Origin: Betaproteobacteria bacterium
GTDB lineage: Bacteria > Pseudomonadota > Gammaproteobacteria > Burkholderiales > Rhodocyclaceae
Direction: 5' to 3'
Assembly (NCBI GenBank): GCA_016709965.1
Contig: JADJLT010000001.1
Coordinates: 1,819,001 to 1,883,000 of the forward strand
DNA length: 64,000 nt
In this document: piece after piece, positions 41,524 to 50,368 of the stretch
Position numbering within the stretch: the first letter of the stretch is position 1
Layout: the number at the start of each line of letters is the position of its first letter
Made by a program: the position numbers and the translations under genes
Notes under the pieces: model-generated
What the model was told of the DNA's origin: nothing
What the model saw: only the letters and a program-made list of their open reading frames with translations
The model's database searches: none

Positions 41524-43452
41524 ATGAAGTTTCGCATCATCATCGTTGGTCTCCTCCTGTCGACCAACCTCTTCGCCCAGAGCAACGATTCAGCCTTTCT
41601 CGCCGCCCGCGATGCCTTCCGGGCCGGCGACCTCAACAAACTGGAACGGGCCACCAGCCAGCTTGGCAATCACGAACTGACCCCGTATGCCGAGAGCTAC
41701 CGGCTGCGCATGTGGATCGACAAGGGTGATCCGGCCGACATGCGTGATTTCCTGCAGCGGAACGAGGGTAGTTACGTGGCCGAAAAGCTGCGTGCCGACT
41801 GGATTCGCTGGCTCGGCAAGCGTGCCATGTGGACCGATGTGGATGCCGAATTTCCCAAGTTGCTCTCGCCTGAACCGGATGTCACCTGCTACAGCCAGCA
41901 GGCCCGCCTCGCCCGCAACGACCAGACCGTACTCGCCGAGGCCGAAAAGCTCTGGCTGACCATGCTCGAACCACCCGAGCCGTGCCGCGCGATCATGGAC
42001 ACCTTGGTCGCCAATCAGCGCATCACCACCGATGAAGTTTGGGCCCGTGCCCGCCGCCAACTCGAAGGCAACCGCCCTGGGTCAGCCAAGACGACACTGA
42101 ATTACCTGCCGGCTAGCCAGACTCCCGACAGCCGTTCGCTCGACAGCGCGATCAGCAGCGCCATGGGTTACCTTGTCCGCCAGCCGGCCAACTGGAGCAG
42201 CAGCCGGGCAGGGCGCGAACTCGCCGCCATCGCCATCCAACGCCTGGCCAGCAACGACCCGCGCATTGCCGCCGACGAGCTGGAAAAGATCAAAGGCAAA
42301 TTGCAGGACTCCGAACGCCAATGGGCGTGGAGCCAGATCGCCCTGCAGGGTGCCAAGAAGCACATGACGGAAAGTGTTGGCTGGTACGCCAACGCCGGCA
42401 AGGCCCCGCTCTCGGACGAAGCCTTTCAGTGGAAAGTACGTTCCGCCTTGCGTTCGCAGGAATGGGGGATTGTTCGCGACACCATCCAGGCCATGCCGCC
42501 GACCCAGGCAGTACTACCCGAATGGACCTACTGGCTGGGGCGCGCGCTGAAAGCTGGCGGCCGGACCACCGAGGCCGACGCACTCTTCGAGAAGATTTCC
42601 GGCCAGCCCAACTTCTACGGCAATCTGGCCGACGAAGAACTTGATCGCAAAATCTTGCCACCACCCAAGGCCAAGGCGACGACGCCTGAAGAACAAAAGG
42701 CCGCCCAGGACAACCCGGCCATCCGCCGCGCCCTGGCTTTCTTCCGCCTCGACCTGCGCACCGAAGCCGTCAAAGAATGGAACTGGTCGCTGCGCGGCAT
42801 GGATGACCGCGAGTTGCTGGCCGCGGCCAATCTGGCCAAGCGCAACCAGATCTGGGACCGCGCCATCAATACGGCCGACAAGACCAAACACGAGCACGAC
42901 TACTCGTTGCGCTTTCTTGCGCCCTACGGCGAGCAGGTGCGCCCGGCCGCCCAGAACCAGTCCCTCGACGACGCCTGGGTTTACGGCCTGATGCGCCAGG
43001 AAAGCCGCTTCATCACCTCGGCCAAATCCAACGTTGGCGCCTCGGGATTGATGCAACTGATGCCAGCCACCGCCAAATGGGTCGCCCGGAAAATCGGCCT
43101 GCGCGATTTCAGCCAAGGTCAGGTGCATGACACCCAGACCAACGTGCTGCTCGGCACCAGCTACATGCGTCTGGTCATGGAAAACCTCGACAATCACCCG
43201 GTACTGGCCTCTGCTGCCTACAACGCCGGCCCTGGTCGCGCCAAGAAATGGCGGGCAGACCGCCCGCTGGAAGGCGCCATTTACGCAGAAACGATCCCGT
43301 TCAGCGAGACGCGCGACTACGTTAAAAAGGTCATGAGCAATGCGGTTTATTATTCGGCGATTTTCAACGGCAAGGCTGATTCTCTGAAGGCACGTCTCGG
43401 TGTGGTCGGCGCTCGTACTTCCGATGCGCCCAAAGACGCGGATTTGCCTTAA
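41524..43452 (+). CDS. slt: Soluble lytic murein transglycosylase
   Basis: 642 residues. A signal peptide (MKFRIIIVGLLLSTNLFAQ) is followed by a long helical superhelix (about 25-450, L/U domains) and a C-terminal SLT domain (about 470-600). The catalytic Glu is in YGLMRQESRFITSAKSNVGASGLMQLMP (MRQESRF); SAAYNAGPGRAKKW is the distal signature. It cleaves peptidoglycan with 1,6-anhydro product for turnover. First gene of slt-NDUFA9-like-cca, an order seen in other betaproteobacteria. Confidence 0.94.
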   Translation: MKFRIIIVGLLLSTNLFAQSNDSAFLAARDAFRAGDLNKLERATSQLGNHELTPYAESYRLRMWIDKGDPADMRDFLQRNEGSYVAEKLRADWIRWLGKRAMWTDVDAEFPKLLSPEPDVTCYSQQARLARNDQTVLAEAEKLWLTMLEPPEPCRAIMDTLVANQRITTDEVWARARRQLEGNRPGSAKTTLNYLPASQTPDSRSLDSAISSAMGYLVRQPANWSSSRAGRELAAIAIQRLASNDPRIAADELEKIKGKLQDSERQWAWSQIALQGAKKHMTESVGWYANAGKAPLSDEAFQWKVRSALRSQEWGIVRDTIQAMPPTQAVLPEWTYWLGRALKAGGRTTEADALFEKISGQPNFYGNLADEELDRKILPPPKAKATTPEEQKAAQDNPAIRRALAFFRLDLRTEAVKEWNWSLRGMDDRELLAAANLAKRNQIWDRAINTADKTKHEHDYSLRFLAPYGEQVRPAAQNQSLDDAWVYGLMRQESRFITSAKSNVGASGLMQLMPATAKWVARKIGLRDFSQGQVHDTQTNVLLGTSYMRLVMENLDNHPVLASAAYNAGPGRAKKWRADRPLEGAIYAETIPFSETRDYVKKVMSNAVYYSAIFNGKADSLKARLGVVGARTSDAPKDADLP

Positions 43453-43489
43453 AATTCAAGTTTTTCGAACATAGTTTCCGGGGTTCCAA

Positions 43490-44452
43490 ATGGACATCAA
43501 AAAGGTCTTGCTGCTGGGGGGTAGCGGTTTCGTCGGTACCTATATCGCCAATCGCCTGTCGCAGCGCGGTATTGAGGTCACCATTCCGACGCGCCGACGC
43601 GAACGTACGAAGGCGCTGATCATTCAGCCGGGCATCGAAATGCCGGAGGCCGATATCAGTTGCGAACAGACCTTGACCGAACTGATGCGCGGCCACGATG
43701 CAGTGATCAATCTGGTCGGCATCCTGCACAGCCGCGATGTCACGCTGCCTTATAGCCGCGATTTCGCCAATGCCCATGTCGAACTGCCGAAGAAAATCAT
43801 CGCTGCATGCAAGGCAACCGGTGTCCGCCGTCTGGTGCACATGAGCGCGCTGAACGCCGACCCCAAGGGCCCCTCCGAATACCTGCGCTCCAAGGGCGAT
43901 GGTGAAGCCCTCGTGCTGGCCGCTCAGGGTGCTCTGGATGTCACGGTATTCCGTCCGTCGGTCATCTTCGGTCTGGGCGATTCTTTCCTGTCGATGTTCG
44001 CCAAAATCCTGAAAAAGGTCCCCGTCTTCCCTCTCGGTTTTGGCCATGCCCGCTTCCAGCCGGTGTGGGCTGCCGATGTCGCCGATGCCTTCGTCGACTG
44101 CCTGAGCGATGTCGGCACCTATGGCCAGGCCTACGAACTGGTCGGCCCGAAGACCTACACGCTGCGCGAACTGGTCGACTACGCCAAGACATTGAGCGGC
44201 AGCACCGCCAAAATCATTGCGCTCTCCGAAGGTTGGGCCTATCTGCAAGCAGGTCTGATGTGGCTGGCACCCAGCCCGATGCTGTCGCCGGACAACCTGC
44301 GCTCGATGGAAAAGGACAGCGTCGCCCAAGCAGGCAGCCAGCAGCCGGCCAACTGGCGCCCGACGGCGCTGGAAGCCATTGCACCGAGCTATATTGCGCT
44401 CAACACGCCGAAGGGCAAGCTCGACAGCTTCCGCTTCCGCGCCGGCCGCTAA
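43490..44452 (+). CDS. NAD(P)-binding protein, complex I NDUFA9-like subfamily
   Basis: 320 residues with an atypical short-chain dehydrogenase Rossmann motif: VLLLGGSGFVGTYIANRL (GGSGFVG). It continues GHDAVINLVGIL and RLVHMSALNADPKGPSEYLRSKGDGE, then FRPSVIFGLGDSFL. It matches the NDUFA9-like subfamily of complex I-associated proteins, which bind NADPH without clear catalysis. Located between slt and cca. Confidence 0.88.
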   Translation: MDIKKVLLLGGSGFVGTYIANRLSQRGIEVTIPTRRRERTKALIIQPGIEMPEADISCEQTLTELMRGHDAVINLVGILHSRDVTLPYSRDFANAHVELPKKIIAACKATGVRRLVHMSALNADPKGPSEYLRSKGDGEALVLAAQGALDVTVFRPSVIFGLGDSFLSMFAKILKKVPVFPLGFGHARFQPVWAADVADAFVDCLSDVGTYGQAYELVGPKTYTLRELVDYAKTLSGSTAKIIALSEGWAYLQAGLMWLAPSPMLSPDNLRSMEKDSVAQAGSQQPANWRPTALEAIAPSYIALNTPKGKLDSFRFRAGR

Positions 44453-44468
44453 AGCCGCACGGCCGACC

Positions 44469-45707
44469 GTGCAGATCTTCATCGTCGGCGGCGCCGTCCG
44501 TGATGAACTGCTCGGCCGGCTCAATGCCGACCGCGACTACGTCGTCGTCGGCGCCACCCCGGAGGCCTTGCTGAAACAGGGTTTCCGCCCGGTTGGCAAG
44601 GATTTCCCGGTTTTCCTGCACCCCAAGACCCAAGAGGAATACGCGCTCGCCCGTACCGAGCGCAAGAGCGGGCACGGCTATCACGGCTTCACCTTTCACG
44701 CCGCCCCCGACGTGACGCTGGAAGAAGACCTCGCTCGCCGTGACCTGACTATCAATGCGATGGCCAAGGCAGCCGACGGGACGCTGATCGACCCTTTCCA
44801 CGGTCAACAGGATTTATTGGCAAAAACGCTAAGGCATGTCGGCCCGGCTTTTGCCGAAGATCCGGTACGCATCCTGCGCATCGCGCGCTTCGCAGCGCGT
44901 TTCCATGATTTTTCAGTGGCCCCGGAAACACTTGCCCTGATGCGCCAGATGGTGAGCAGCGGCGAAGTCGATCATCTTGTGGCGGAACGTGTCTGGCAGG
45001 AACTGGCCACCGGTCTGATGGAAGAAAAGCCGTCGCGGATGCTGGAAGTTTTGCGCGACTGCGGTGCGCTGGCCCGCCTGCTACCGGAAGTGGACGCCCT
45101 GTTCGGCGTGCCGCAAAGAGCGGATTACCATCCGGAAGTCGATACCGGCATCCATACGATGATGGTGATCGATCAATCCGCGCTCCGTCGTTTCAGCCTG
45201 CCGGTACGTTTCGCCGCGTTAACCCACGACCTCGGCAAAGGCACCACGCCGGCCGATATCCTGCCGCGCCACATCGGCCATGAAGAACGCAGCGTCGAAC
45301 TGACTGAAAAACTGTGTGCCCGCCTGCGTGTGCCGAACGATTGTCGCGATCTTGCGTTGCTGATGGCTCGCTATCACGGCAACATCCACCGCGCCGCCGA
45401 TCTCAAGGCGAACACCATCGTCACGCTGTTCGAAAAAACCGATGCGCTACGCCGGCCGGAACGCTTCCAGCAGCTGCTTGATGCCTGCCTGTGCGATTTC
45501 ACGGGCCGTCTCGGCTGGGAAAACCGCCCTTACGAGACGCCACAACGTTTGCTGACGGCGCTTGCCGCCGTTAACTCGCTAGATGCTGGCAAAATCGCTG
45601 CCGCCTGCATCGAAAAAGCACACATTCCTGAACGTATCCACCAGGCAAGGGTCAGAGCCGTCAAGCTAAAGCTTAATGACGCGGGAGACCAGCCACAGCA
45701 ACAATGA
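44469..45707 (+). CDS. cca: Multifunctional CCA-adding enzyme with HD domain
   Basis: 412 residues from GTG 44469 (VQIFIVGGAVRDELLGR). Nucleotidyltransferase motifs: GGAVRDELLG, ARTERKSGHGYHGF, EDLARRDLTINAMA; ATP/CTP-selection EDPVRILRIARFAARF. An HD domain follows (about 220-320; IHTMMVIDQ, LTHDLGKGTTP). It adds CCA to tRNA (and here would be needed for tmRNA, whose CCA is not encoded). The DPFHGQQDLLAKTLRHV segment matches the repeat at DNA level. Ends 42 bases inside the facing DUF2905 gene. Confidence 0.95.
   Translation: MQIFIVGGAVRDELLGRLNADRDYVVVGATPEALLKQGFRPVGKDFPVFLHPKTQEEYALARTERKSGHGYHGFTFHAAPDVTLEEDLARRDLTINAMAKAADGTLIDPFHGQQDLLAKTLRHVGPAFAEDPVRILRIARFAARFHDFSVAPETLALMRQMVSSGEVDHLVAERVWQELATGLMEEKPSRMLEVLRDCGALARLLPEVDALFGVPQRADYHPEVDTGIHTMMVIDQSALRRFSLPVRFAALTHDLGKGTTPADILPRHIGHEERSVELTEKLCARLRVPNDCRDLALLMARYHGNIHRAADLKANTIVTLFEKTDALRRPERFQQLLDACLCDFTGRLGWENRPYETPQRLLTALAAVNSLDAGKIAAACIEKAHIPERIHQARVRAVKLKLNDAGDQPQQQ
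44801..44826 (-). repeat. Dispersed repeat-like segment, copy 11 (inside cca, antisense)
   Basis: Plus strand CGGTCAACAGGATTTATTGG then CAAAAAC. One core change (ACAGG) and the AT tract is altered, but CCAC before and GGCAAAAAC after also match. It could be repeat-derived or chance in a conserved DPFxGQxDL region. Confidence 0.4.
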
Positions 45708-45869
45708 GAATATGATCGTGCTCGCCACGGGAAACGAGTAGGCTCGACCGCGAAAGCGAAAAGCAAAGTCGCCCGGCAATTTGCCAAATCGAATAAAACG
45801 CGCCAGATGCGGACCGACAATGCCCAGCAGGAAAATCGCAATTACCAGCGTCAACATCCACTTCAGCAT
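45666..45869 (-). CDS. DUF2905-family small membrane protein
   Basis: 67 residues from ATG 45869 (MLKWMLTLVIAIFLLGIVGP). Two membrane helices flank a conserved cytosolic loop FGKLPGDFAFRFRGRAYSFPV, the family hallmark (GRLPGDi...r.g...yfPi). Function unknown. It converges on cca and overlaps its last 42 bases on the opposite strand. Confidence 0.85.
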   Translation of the reverse strand: MLKWMLTLVIAIFLLGIVGPHLARFIRFGKLPGDFAFRFRGRAYSFPVASTIIFSLLLWLVSRVIKL

Positions 45870-45930
45870 TTTGCCTTGCACCGCAGGGTGAAAGTCGCAT
45901 TAAATCACGCCTCACCCTAAGCAGAGCCCC

Positions 45931-46737
45931 ATGCTAAAAACTCAGATTGTCGAAGGCCTCGAAGTTTACTCGTGCCTTCCCACCCGCAAGTCAGTAAAAC
46001 CGGCACTGCTCTTTGTGCACGGTGCCTTTGCCGGCGGCTGGATGTGGACAGAAACCTTCATGCCTTTTTTGGCCAAGGCGGGCTATCCCTGCTACGCGTT
46101 GTCACTTCGCGGCCACGGCGGCAGCGATGGTGTCGAGCAAATCAATACTCACTCAATCGCCGATTACGTCGATGACGTCAAAACCATCGTTGACTGGCTG
46201 GATGAGCCGCCCATCCTGCTCGGGCACTCCATGGGCGGCTTCGTCATCCAGAAATATCTGGAACACCGTGACGCCCCGGCCGTCGCCCTGATTTGCTCGG
46301 TGCCACCGCAAGGTCTGATTGCCTCCCAGTTTCACCTGATGCTCAACAAGCCCCAGCTGTTCCAGGAAATCAATCAGATCATGGATGGCAAATACACCGA
46401 CACCGGTACACTGCGCGAAACCTTGTTCGCCGGCGAAGTCGATGAAACGATGTTGGCCGCCTGGCTGAGCCGGATGCAGCAGGAGTCGCATCGCGCGCTA
46501 TGGGACATGTCAATGTTCAGCCTGCCCAACCTTTATTCCATGCACAAGCCGCCCATGCTGATCCTCGGCGCGGAAGAAGACGTTCTGGTACCGGCTTTCC
46601 TGGTGCAGACGACCGCAAACACCTACAGCCAGCATGCCCATATTTTCCGGGGCATGGGCCATGCCGTCACCCACGAAAAAGAATGGCCGCTGGTAGCGGC
46701 CATGTTGCGCGACTGGCTGGAAGAGCTCAAGCCTTGA
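45931..46737 (+). CDS. Alpha/beta hydrolase
   Basis: 268 residues. Oxyanion FVHGAFAGGWMW, nucleophile Ser in GHSMGGFVIQ (about residue 97), acid in ILGAEEDVLVP, and histidine in RGMGHAVTHEKEW. No signal peptide. An esterase or lipase-like hydrolase; substrate unknown. It overlaps the end of a facing small gene by 11 bases. Confidence 0.87.
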   Translation: MLKTQIVEGLEVYSCLPTRKSVKPALLFVHGAFAGGWMWTETFMPFLAKAGYPCYALSLRGHGGSDGVEQINTHSIADYVDDVKTIVDWLDEPPILLGHSMGGFVIQKYLEHRDAPAVALICSVPPQGLIASQFHLMLNKPQLFQEINQIMDGKYTDTGTLRETLFAGEVDETMLAAWLSRMQQESHRALWDMSMFSLPNLYSMHKPPMLILGAEEDVLVPAFLVQTTANTYSQHAHIFRGMGHAVTHEKEWPLVAAMLRDWLEELKP

Positions 46738-46918
46738 TGTCGATGGTGTTTCCCAGGTTTGGGGGATTGCTCGGCAGTTGCGGCACAGCTTGCAACAACT
46801 GCAGGGCAGTCTGCGCCTCGATATCCATCGCCTTTCTGAGCACTAGGGTATTCACCGCGTCACTGGTCGTCGCCTGAGTCAGTGCGCTGGTTAAACTGCC
46901 TACCGAAAGTATATCCAC
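46727..46918 (-). CDS. YjfB-like small putative motility protein
   Basis: 63 residues from GTG 46918 (VDILSVGSLTSALTQATTSDAVNTLVLRKAMD, split as VDILSVGSLTSAL and NTLVLRKAMDIEAQ). GGGAG lies six bases upstream of the GTG. The pattern 'AmdiqaqqalqLLqaVP' with a C-terminal GNTIDIKA resembles YjfB, a family annotated as putative motility protein. No flagellar genes nearby. Function not shown. Confidence 0.7.
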   Translation of the reverse strand: MDILSVGSLTSALTQATTSDAVNTLVLRKAMDIEAQTALQLLQAVPQLPSNPPNLGNTIDIKA

Positions 46919-46981
46919 CTTGCGCTCCCTCCTAATCGGACACATTATTAGACCAGTGTAGTCGACCTTTTTGCCACATCA

Positions 46982-47959
46982 ATGAGCAATTCTGAAAAAA
47001 CAGGCCCACTTTCTGCCATCCTTGAAGCGATCCGTGCCAAACGCGAGCGCAAGACTGGTACAGGCAAGGATATTGCTGAGCTGGAAGCTTCCCTGCTTGC
47101 AGATATTGATGCTTTTGACTTCGAGTCTGCCGAACGCCGTGCCCGTCGTGAATACTTGGCCAATTCCGGCGCAGGAATGACCGACAGAGCCTTGGTTTTT
47201 CCGGAAATCGCCCCCGCCCAGCCTACGGTCAAAACGATCAATACCCCACATCAAGAAGTAATGCCGGATACGCCGCCAAGCAAGGCAGAAGCTCCCCCGA
47301 AAATCAGCAGCAGTCTGCTGGACCAATTGCGCCAGCGTGCCGAGGTACGTCAGCGTGAAATTCATAGCGCCCTGGCAGAACGAACGTCGATCAACGAAGC
47401 CATTGATCAGTCGTTGAAGCATCTGTTTTTCTATCTTCATGAATTTGTTCAGCAACTGAATATCATCAAGCCGGACGTCCCCCGCGATTACCCGCTGATC
47501 GAACAGTTCGAGTTGAACCAACTCACCTGGCAGGAAGGTTTCGCCGATTACCGCACACAGACCCAGAGTGCCGGGGCCTTGGTCGAACTGGTAAGCTTCT
47601 CCTATCACCTGAGTGGCTCCAGTGCCTTGCATGTCGAGCGCGATGGCCCGTCGGTTGAACGCTTCCGGGCCATGCTGTTCAACTTCGGATTGCCCTTCAC
47701 CTGCAAGGAATTCAAGAACGAACGCCAGTACGTCGAACGGGCAGAATTCGAAATCAGCAGCGAAATAAGTGTCAGCGCGCGCTGGCGGGCCGATTTCGCC
47801 CAGGGTGCCATCACCTTGGAAACACGAAACCTGGAACGGCTGGGCAGTGCAATCTATAGCATCCGGCCGCATAACGTCGACCAGGCACTGCTCGACGCAT
47901 TTGGATTGCTGGTTTTGAGCCAACCCAATCGATTCCGCGAACTGGCCAAGCGCCAGTAA
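46982..47959 (+). CDS. Conserved-looking protein of unknown function
   Basis: 325 residues, soluble, no signal peptide. A charged N-terminus (about 1-60), a Pro/Thr-rich linker (about 75-110), a helical stretch LLDQLRQRAEVRQREIHSALAER, and a C-terminal mixed domain (about 130-320) with FFYLHEFVQQLNIIKPDVPRDYPL and FNFGLPFTCKEFKNERQYVERAEFEI as landmarks. I do not recognise the family. Its stop is immediately next to the stop of the facing methyltransferase (47959/47960). No operon partner. Confidence 0.65.
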   Translation: MSNSEKTGPLSAILEAIRAKRERKTGTGKDIAELEASLLADIDAFDFESAERRARREYLANSGAGMTDRALVFPEIAPAQPTVKTINTPHQEVMPDTPPSKAEAPPKISSSLLDQLRQRAEVRQREIHSALAERTSINEAIDQSLKHLFFYLHEFVQQLNIIKPDVPRDYPLIEQFELNQLTWQEGFADYRTQTQSAGALVELVSFSYHLSGSSALHVERDGPSVERFRAMLFNFGLPFTCKEFKNERQYVERAEFEISSEISVSARWRADFAQGAITLETRNLERLGSAIYSIRPHNVDQALLDAFGLLVLSQPNRFRELAKRQ

Positions 47960-49120
47960 CTACAAACGACGACTCTGATCGCCGTTGGCGAAGCCACAGA
48001 GTGTTTCGTCCAGGCCGCGCCCGATGGCAATTACCTTGAACAATTCGCCCATCTCGTGCGGCATCAGCAGTTTGCCAACTGCACTCGCCGCCCTGATGTA
48101 TTCCGGGGTGTCGTGGGGAATTTCTTGCAGTCTATCCAGAATGCCGCAGTTAAGCAGAAATTGCCCCTGGCTTGCGTACCCCAGCAATTGCAGGCCGGCA
48201 GGGTGGGCGGCAGCGATAATCGCGGTGAAATCGACGTGGACCGTAACATCCTGCAAGCCCGGCAAGTAAAAGGGATCTGGATGAGCGTGATGCCTGTAAT
48301 GGCACATCAAGGTTCCACGTCCCCGTTGCTGGTGATAAAACTCACGCCGCGGGAATCCGTAGTCGATCAGTAGCAGGGCACCCTTGTTCAGGCGATGCCC
48401 CCATTCTGCAGCCCAGGCTCGCGCTGCGAGGCTGATTTCACTTTCGAAACCCGGTGGCAAACTGCATTGCATGCCGATTTCCTCTGCTGCGGCGAGCAGT
48501 GCACCACTTGCCGGACGCTCACTCCATGTAAAGCTACCGGCTACGTCAACAGAAACACCTCGTTCGAAAATTGCCTCTTCCCGCCAGGCGGCGATATGAG
48601 CTGGCATGGCATCGAGCAATTCGTTGGCAATCACGACACCGGAAAAGCTTTCCGGCAGGCGATCCAGCCACTCGACGCGATCCAGCAAATGCGGGACGAA
48701 CGCTGCAATGGTCTGTTGTTGGCGTTGCCGCAAATCCGCTGAAAGATCGAGAATGTAATATCGATCAGGCAAAGCCTTTTCTTTTTCCAGGGTCAGCAAG
48801 AGGTCTGCGGCCAAACGTCCGGAACCGGCGCCGACCTCCAGCACTATCGGCACTGAAGCAGCCATGATCTGAGCTGCCTGGCGCGCCAACGCCTGGCCAA
48901 ACACGGCGGTCATTTCGGGTGCAGTGACAAAATCACCGGCGGCGCCAAATTTCCTCGCCCCTGCGGTGTAATAGCCAAGCCCTGGTGCATAAAGCAGCTG
49001 CTCCATAAAACGAGCAAACGAGAGCCAGCCCCCGGCGGCTGAAATTTCGTCAACCAGTGCTTGGTGCAAACGCTGACTGTGGGCGAGTGCTTCAGGGGCG
49101 GGAATCGGCAGATTGTTCAT
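47960..49120 (-). CDS. SAM-dependent methyltransferase, MidA/NDUFAF7 family
   Basis: 386 residues from ATG 49120 (MNNLPIPAPEAL); TTG 49141 is less likely. SAM-binding motif VLEVGAGSGRLAADLLL (about residue 97). Family segments FMEQLLYAPGLGYYTAGARKFGAAGDFVTAPE and LLIDYGFPRREFYHQQRGRGTLMCHYRHHAHPDPF are complete. In mitochondria the homolog methylates an arginine of complex I NDUFS2; in bacteria its target is not settled. Confidence 0.9.
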   Translation of the reverse strand: MNNLPIPAPEALAHSQRLHQALVDEISAAGGWLSFARFMEQLLYAPGLGYYTAGARKFGAAGDFVTAPEMTAVFGQALARQAAQIMAASVPIVLEVGAGSGRLAADLLLTLEKEKALPDRYYILDLSADLRQRQQQTIAAFVPHLLDRVEWLDRLPESFSGVVIANELLDAMPAHIAAWREEAIFERGVSVDVAGSFTWSERPASGALLAAAEEIGMQCSLPPGFESEISLAARAWAAEWGHRLNKGALLLIDYGFPRREFYHQQRGRGTLMCHYRHHAHPDPFYLPGLQDVTVHVDFTAIIAAAHPAGLQLLGYASQGQFLLNCGILDRLQEIPHDTPEYIRAASAVGKLLMPHEMGELFKVIAIGRGLDETLCGFANGDQSRRL

Positions 49121-49215
49121 CTCAAGTTCAAAAAATGTCAATTTTAATGGAAAGGCAATAATTTCGCGGCTGCCTATGCTATTTTCCCATTCTGCTCCAA
49201 AAGAGGAGACTCACT

Positions 49216-50358
49216 TTGCGCGTTAACCAAATAATCAATCGCAAGCCGGCCGATCTGGCCGCCACGCTGACCGCACTCCCCATCGACTCCGCCGACCTGA
49301 TCCTGGTCTTCGGCAGTCTTGATCATTTTTCGCCGCCTGGTTTGAGAGAGTCACTCAGTAGTGCTTTCCCGAATGCGATTTTGTTAGGCTGTTCTACTGC
49401 GGGAGAAATTACTGCAGATGGAGTTGATGATGGCACTTGTACCATCACCGCCATCAATTTTGAAGAAGCCCGTCTGTGTCAGGGCAGCACTCGCCTTGCC
49501 GGCATGGACGACTCCTTTGCAGCTGGACAGCGCCTTGGAAAGCAGCTCGCTGCTGCGGATCTTAAGGCGGTATTACTGTTTGGACCCGGGGTGAAAATCA
49601 ATGGTAGCGCGCTCGTCAATGGCATGAGCAGCGTAATTGGCGCGGTGATTCCGATTACCGGCGGACTGGCTGGCGATGGCGGCGCCTTCAAGGAAACCTT
49701 TACGCTGGACAGCGATGGTGTAAGCACTGATCGGGTGGTCGCCGTTGGCCTGTGCAGTCCCGGCCTGAAGTTCGCGCATGGCTCCTTCGGTGGCTGGGAA
49801 CCTTTCGGTCCAACCAGAAAGGTGACGCGCTGTGCTGGCAATATCCTTTACGAGCTGGACGGTGAACCCGCCCTCGACATCTATCGACGCTATTTGGGTG
49901 AGCATGCGAAGAGCTTGCCCGCATCTGGCCTCCTGTTTCCTTTTTCCATGCTCGGCGAGGACCACAACGCACTGGGCATCATCCGGACTATTCTCGGGAT
50001 TGATGAGGCGAATGGCAGTCTGGTGCTGGCCGGTGAAATTATTCCCGATGGCTTTTTGCGTTTGATGCATGCCAGTACGGACAAGTTGGTCAATGGAGCT
50101 GAAGCTGCTGCTGAGGCCGCTGCAAGCATGATGCATGCACCCGGAGAAAGCTTGGCGATACTGGTCAGCTGTGTTGGCCGCAAGCTGGTCATGGGCGAGC
50201 GGGTGGACGAGGAGGTTGAGGCAGTTGGCGATGTGCTTGGTCACCATGCGGTGCTGACCGGATTCTATTCGTATGGCGAAATCAGCCCGTTCACCCCCGG
50301 CGCATCGTGCAAGCTGCATAACCAGACGATGACAATTACTTGCCTGAGTGAGGGCTAA
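49216..50358 (+). CDS. FIST-domain sensor protein
   Basis: 380 residues from TTG 49216 with GAGGAG seven bases upstream. FIST N (LILVFGSLDHFSPPGLRESL ... GCSTAGEI, about 25-200) and FIST C (ALDIYRRYLGE ... SCVGRKLVMGERVDEEVEAV, about 220-370; GFYSYGEISPF end) are both visible. FIST domains are thought to sense small ligands such as amino acids. The gene overlaps the region of the following histidine kinase and probably acts as its separate sensor. Confidence 0.92.
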   Translation: MRVNQIINRKPADLAATLTALPIDSADLILVFGSLDHFSPPGLRESLSSAFPNAILLGCSTAGEITADGVDDGTCTITAINFEEARLCQGSTRLAGMDDSFAAGQRLGKQLAAADLKAVLLFGPGVKINGSALVNGMSSVIGAVIPITGGLAGDGGAFKETFTLDSDGVSTDRVVAVGLCSPGLKFAHGSFGGWEPFGPTRKVTRCAGNILYELDGEPALDIYRRYLGEHAKSLPASGLLFPFSMLGEDHNALGIIRTILGIDEANGSLVLAGEIIPDGFLRLMHASTDKLVNGAEAAAEAAASMMHAPGESLAILVSCVGRKLVMGERVDEEVEAVGDVLGHHAVLTGFYSYGEISPFTPGASCKLHNQTMTITCLSEG

Positions 50359-50368
50359 GCAGCAAATC

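Noticed and set aside
41505..41530. 6S RNA gene beside the 5-formyl-THF cyclo-ligase
   Set aside because: Only 14 bases lie between this gene and the divergent slt.
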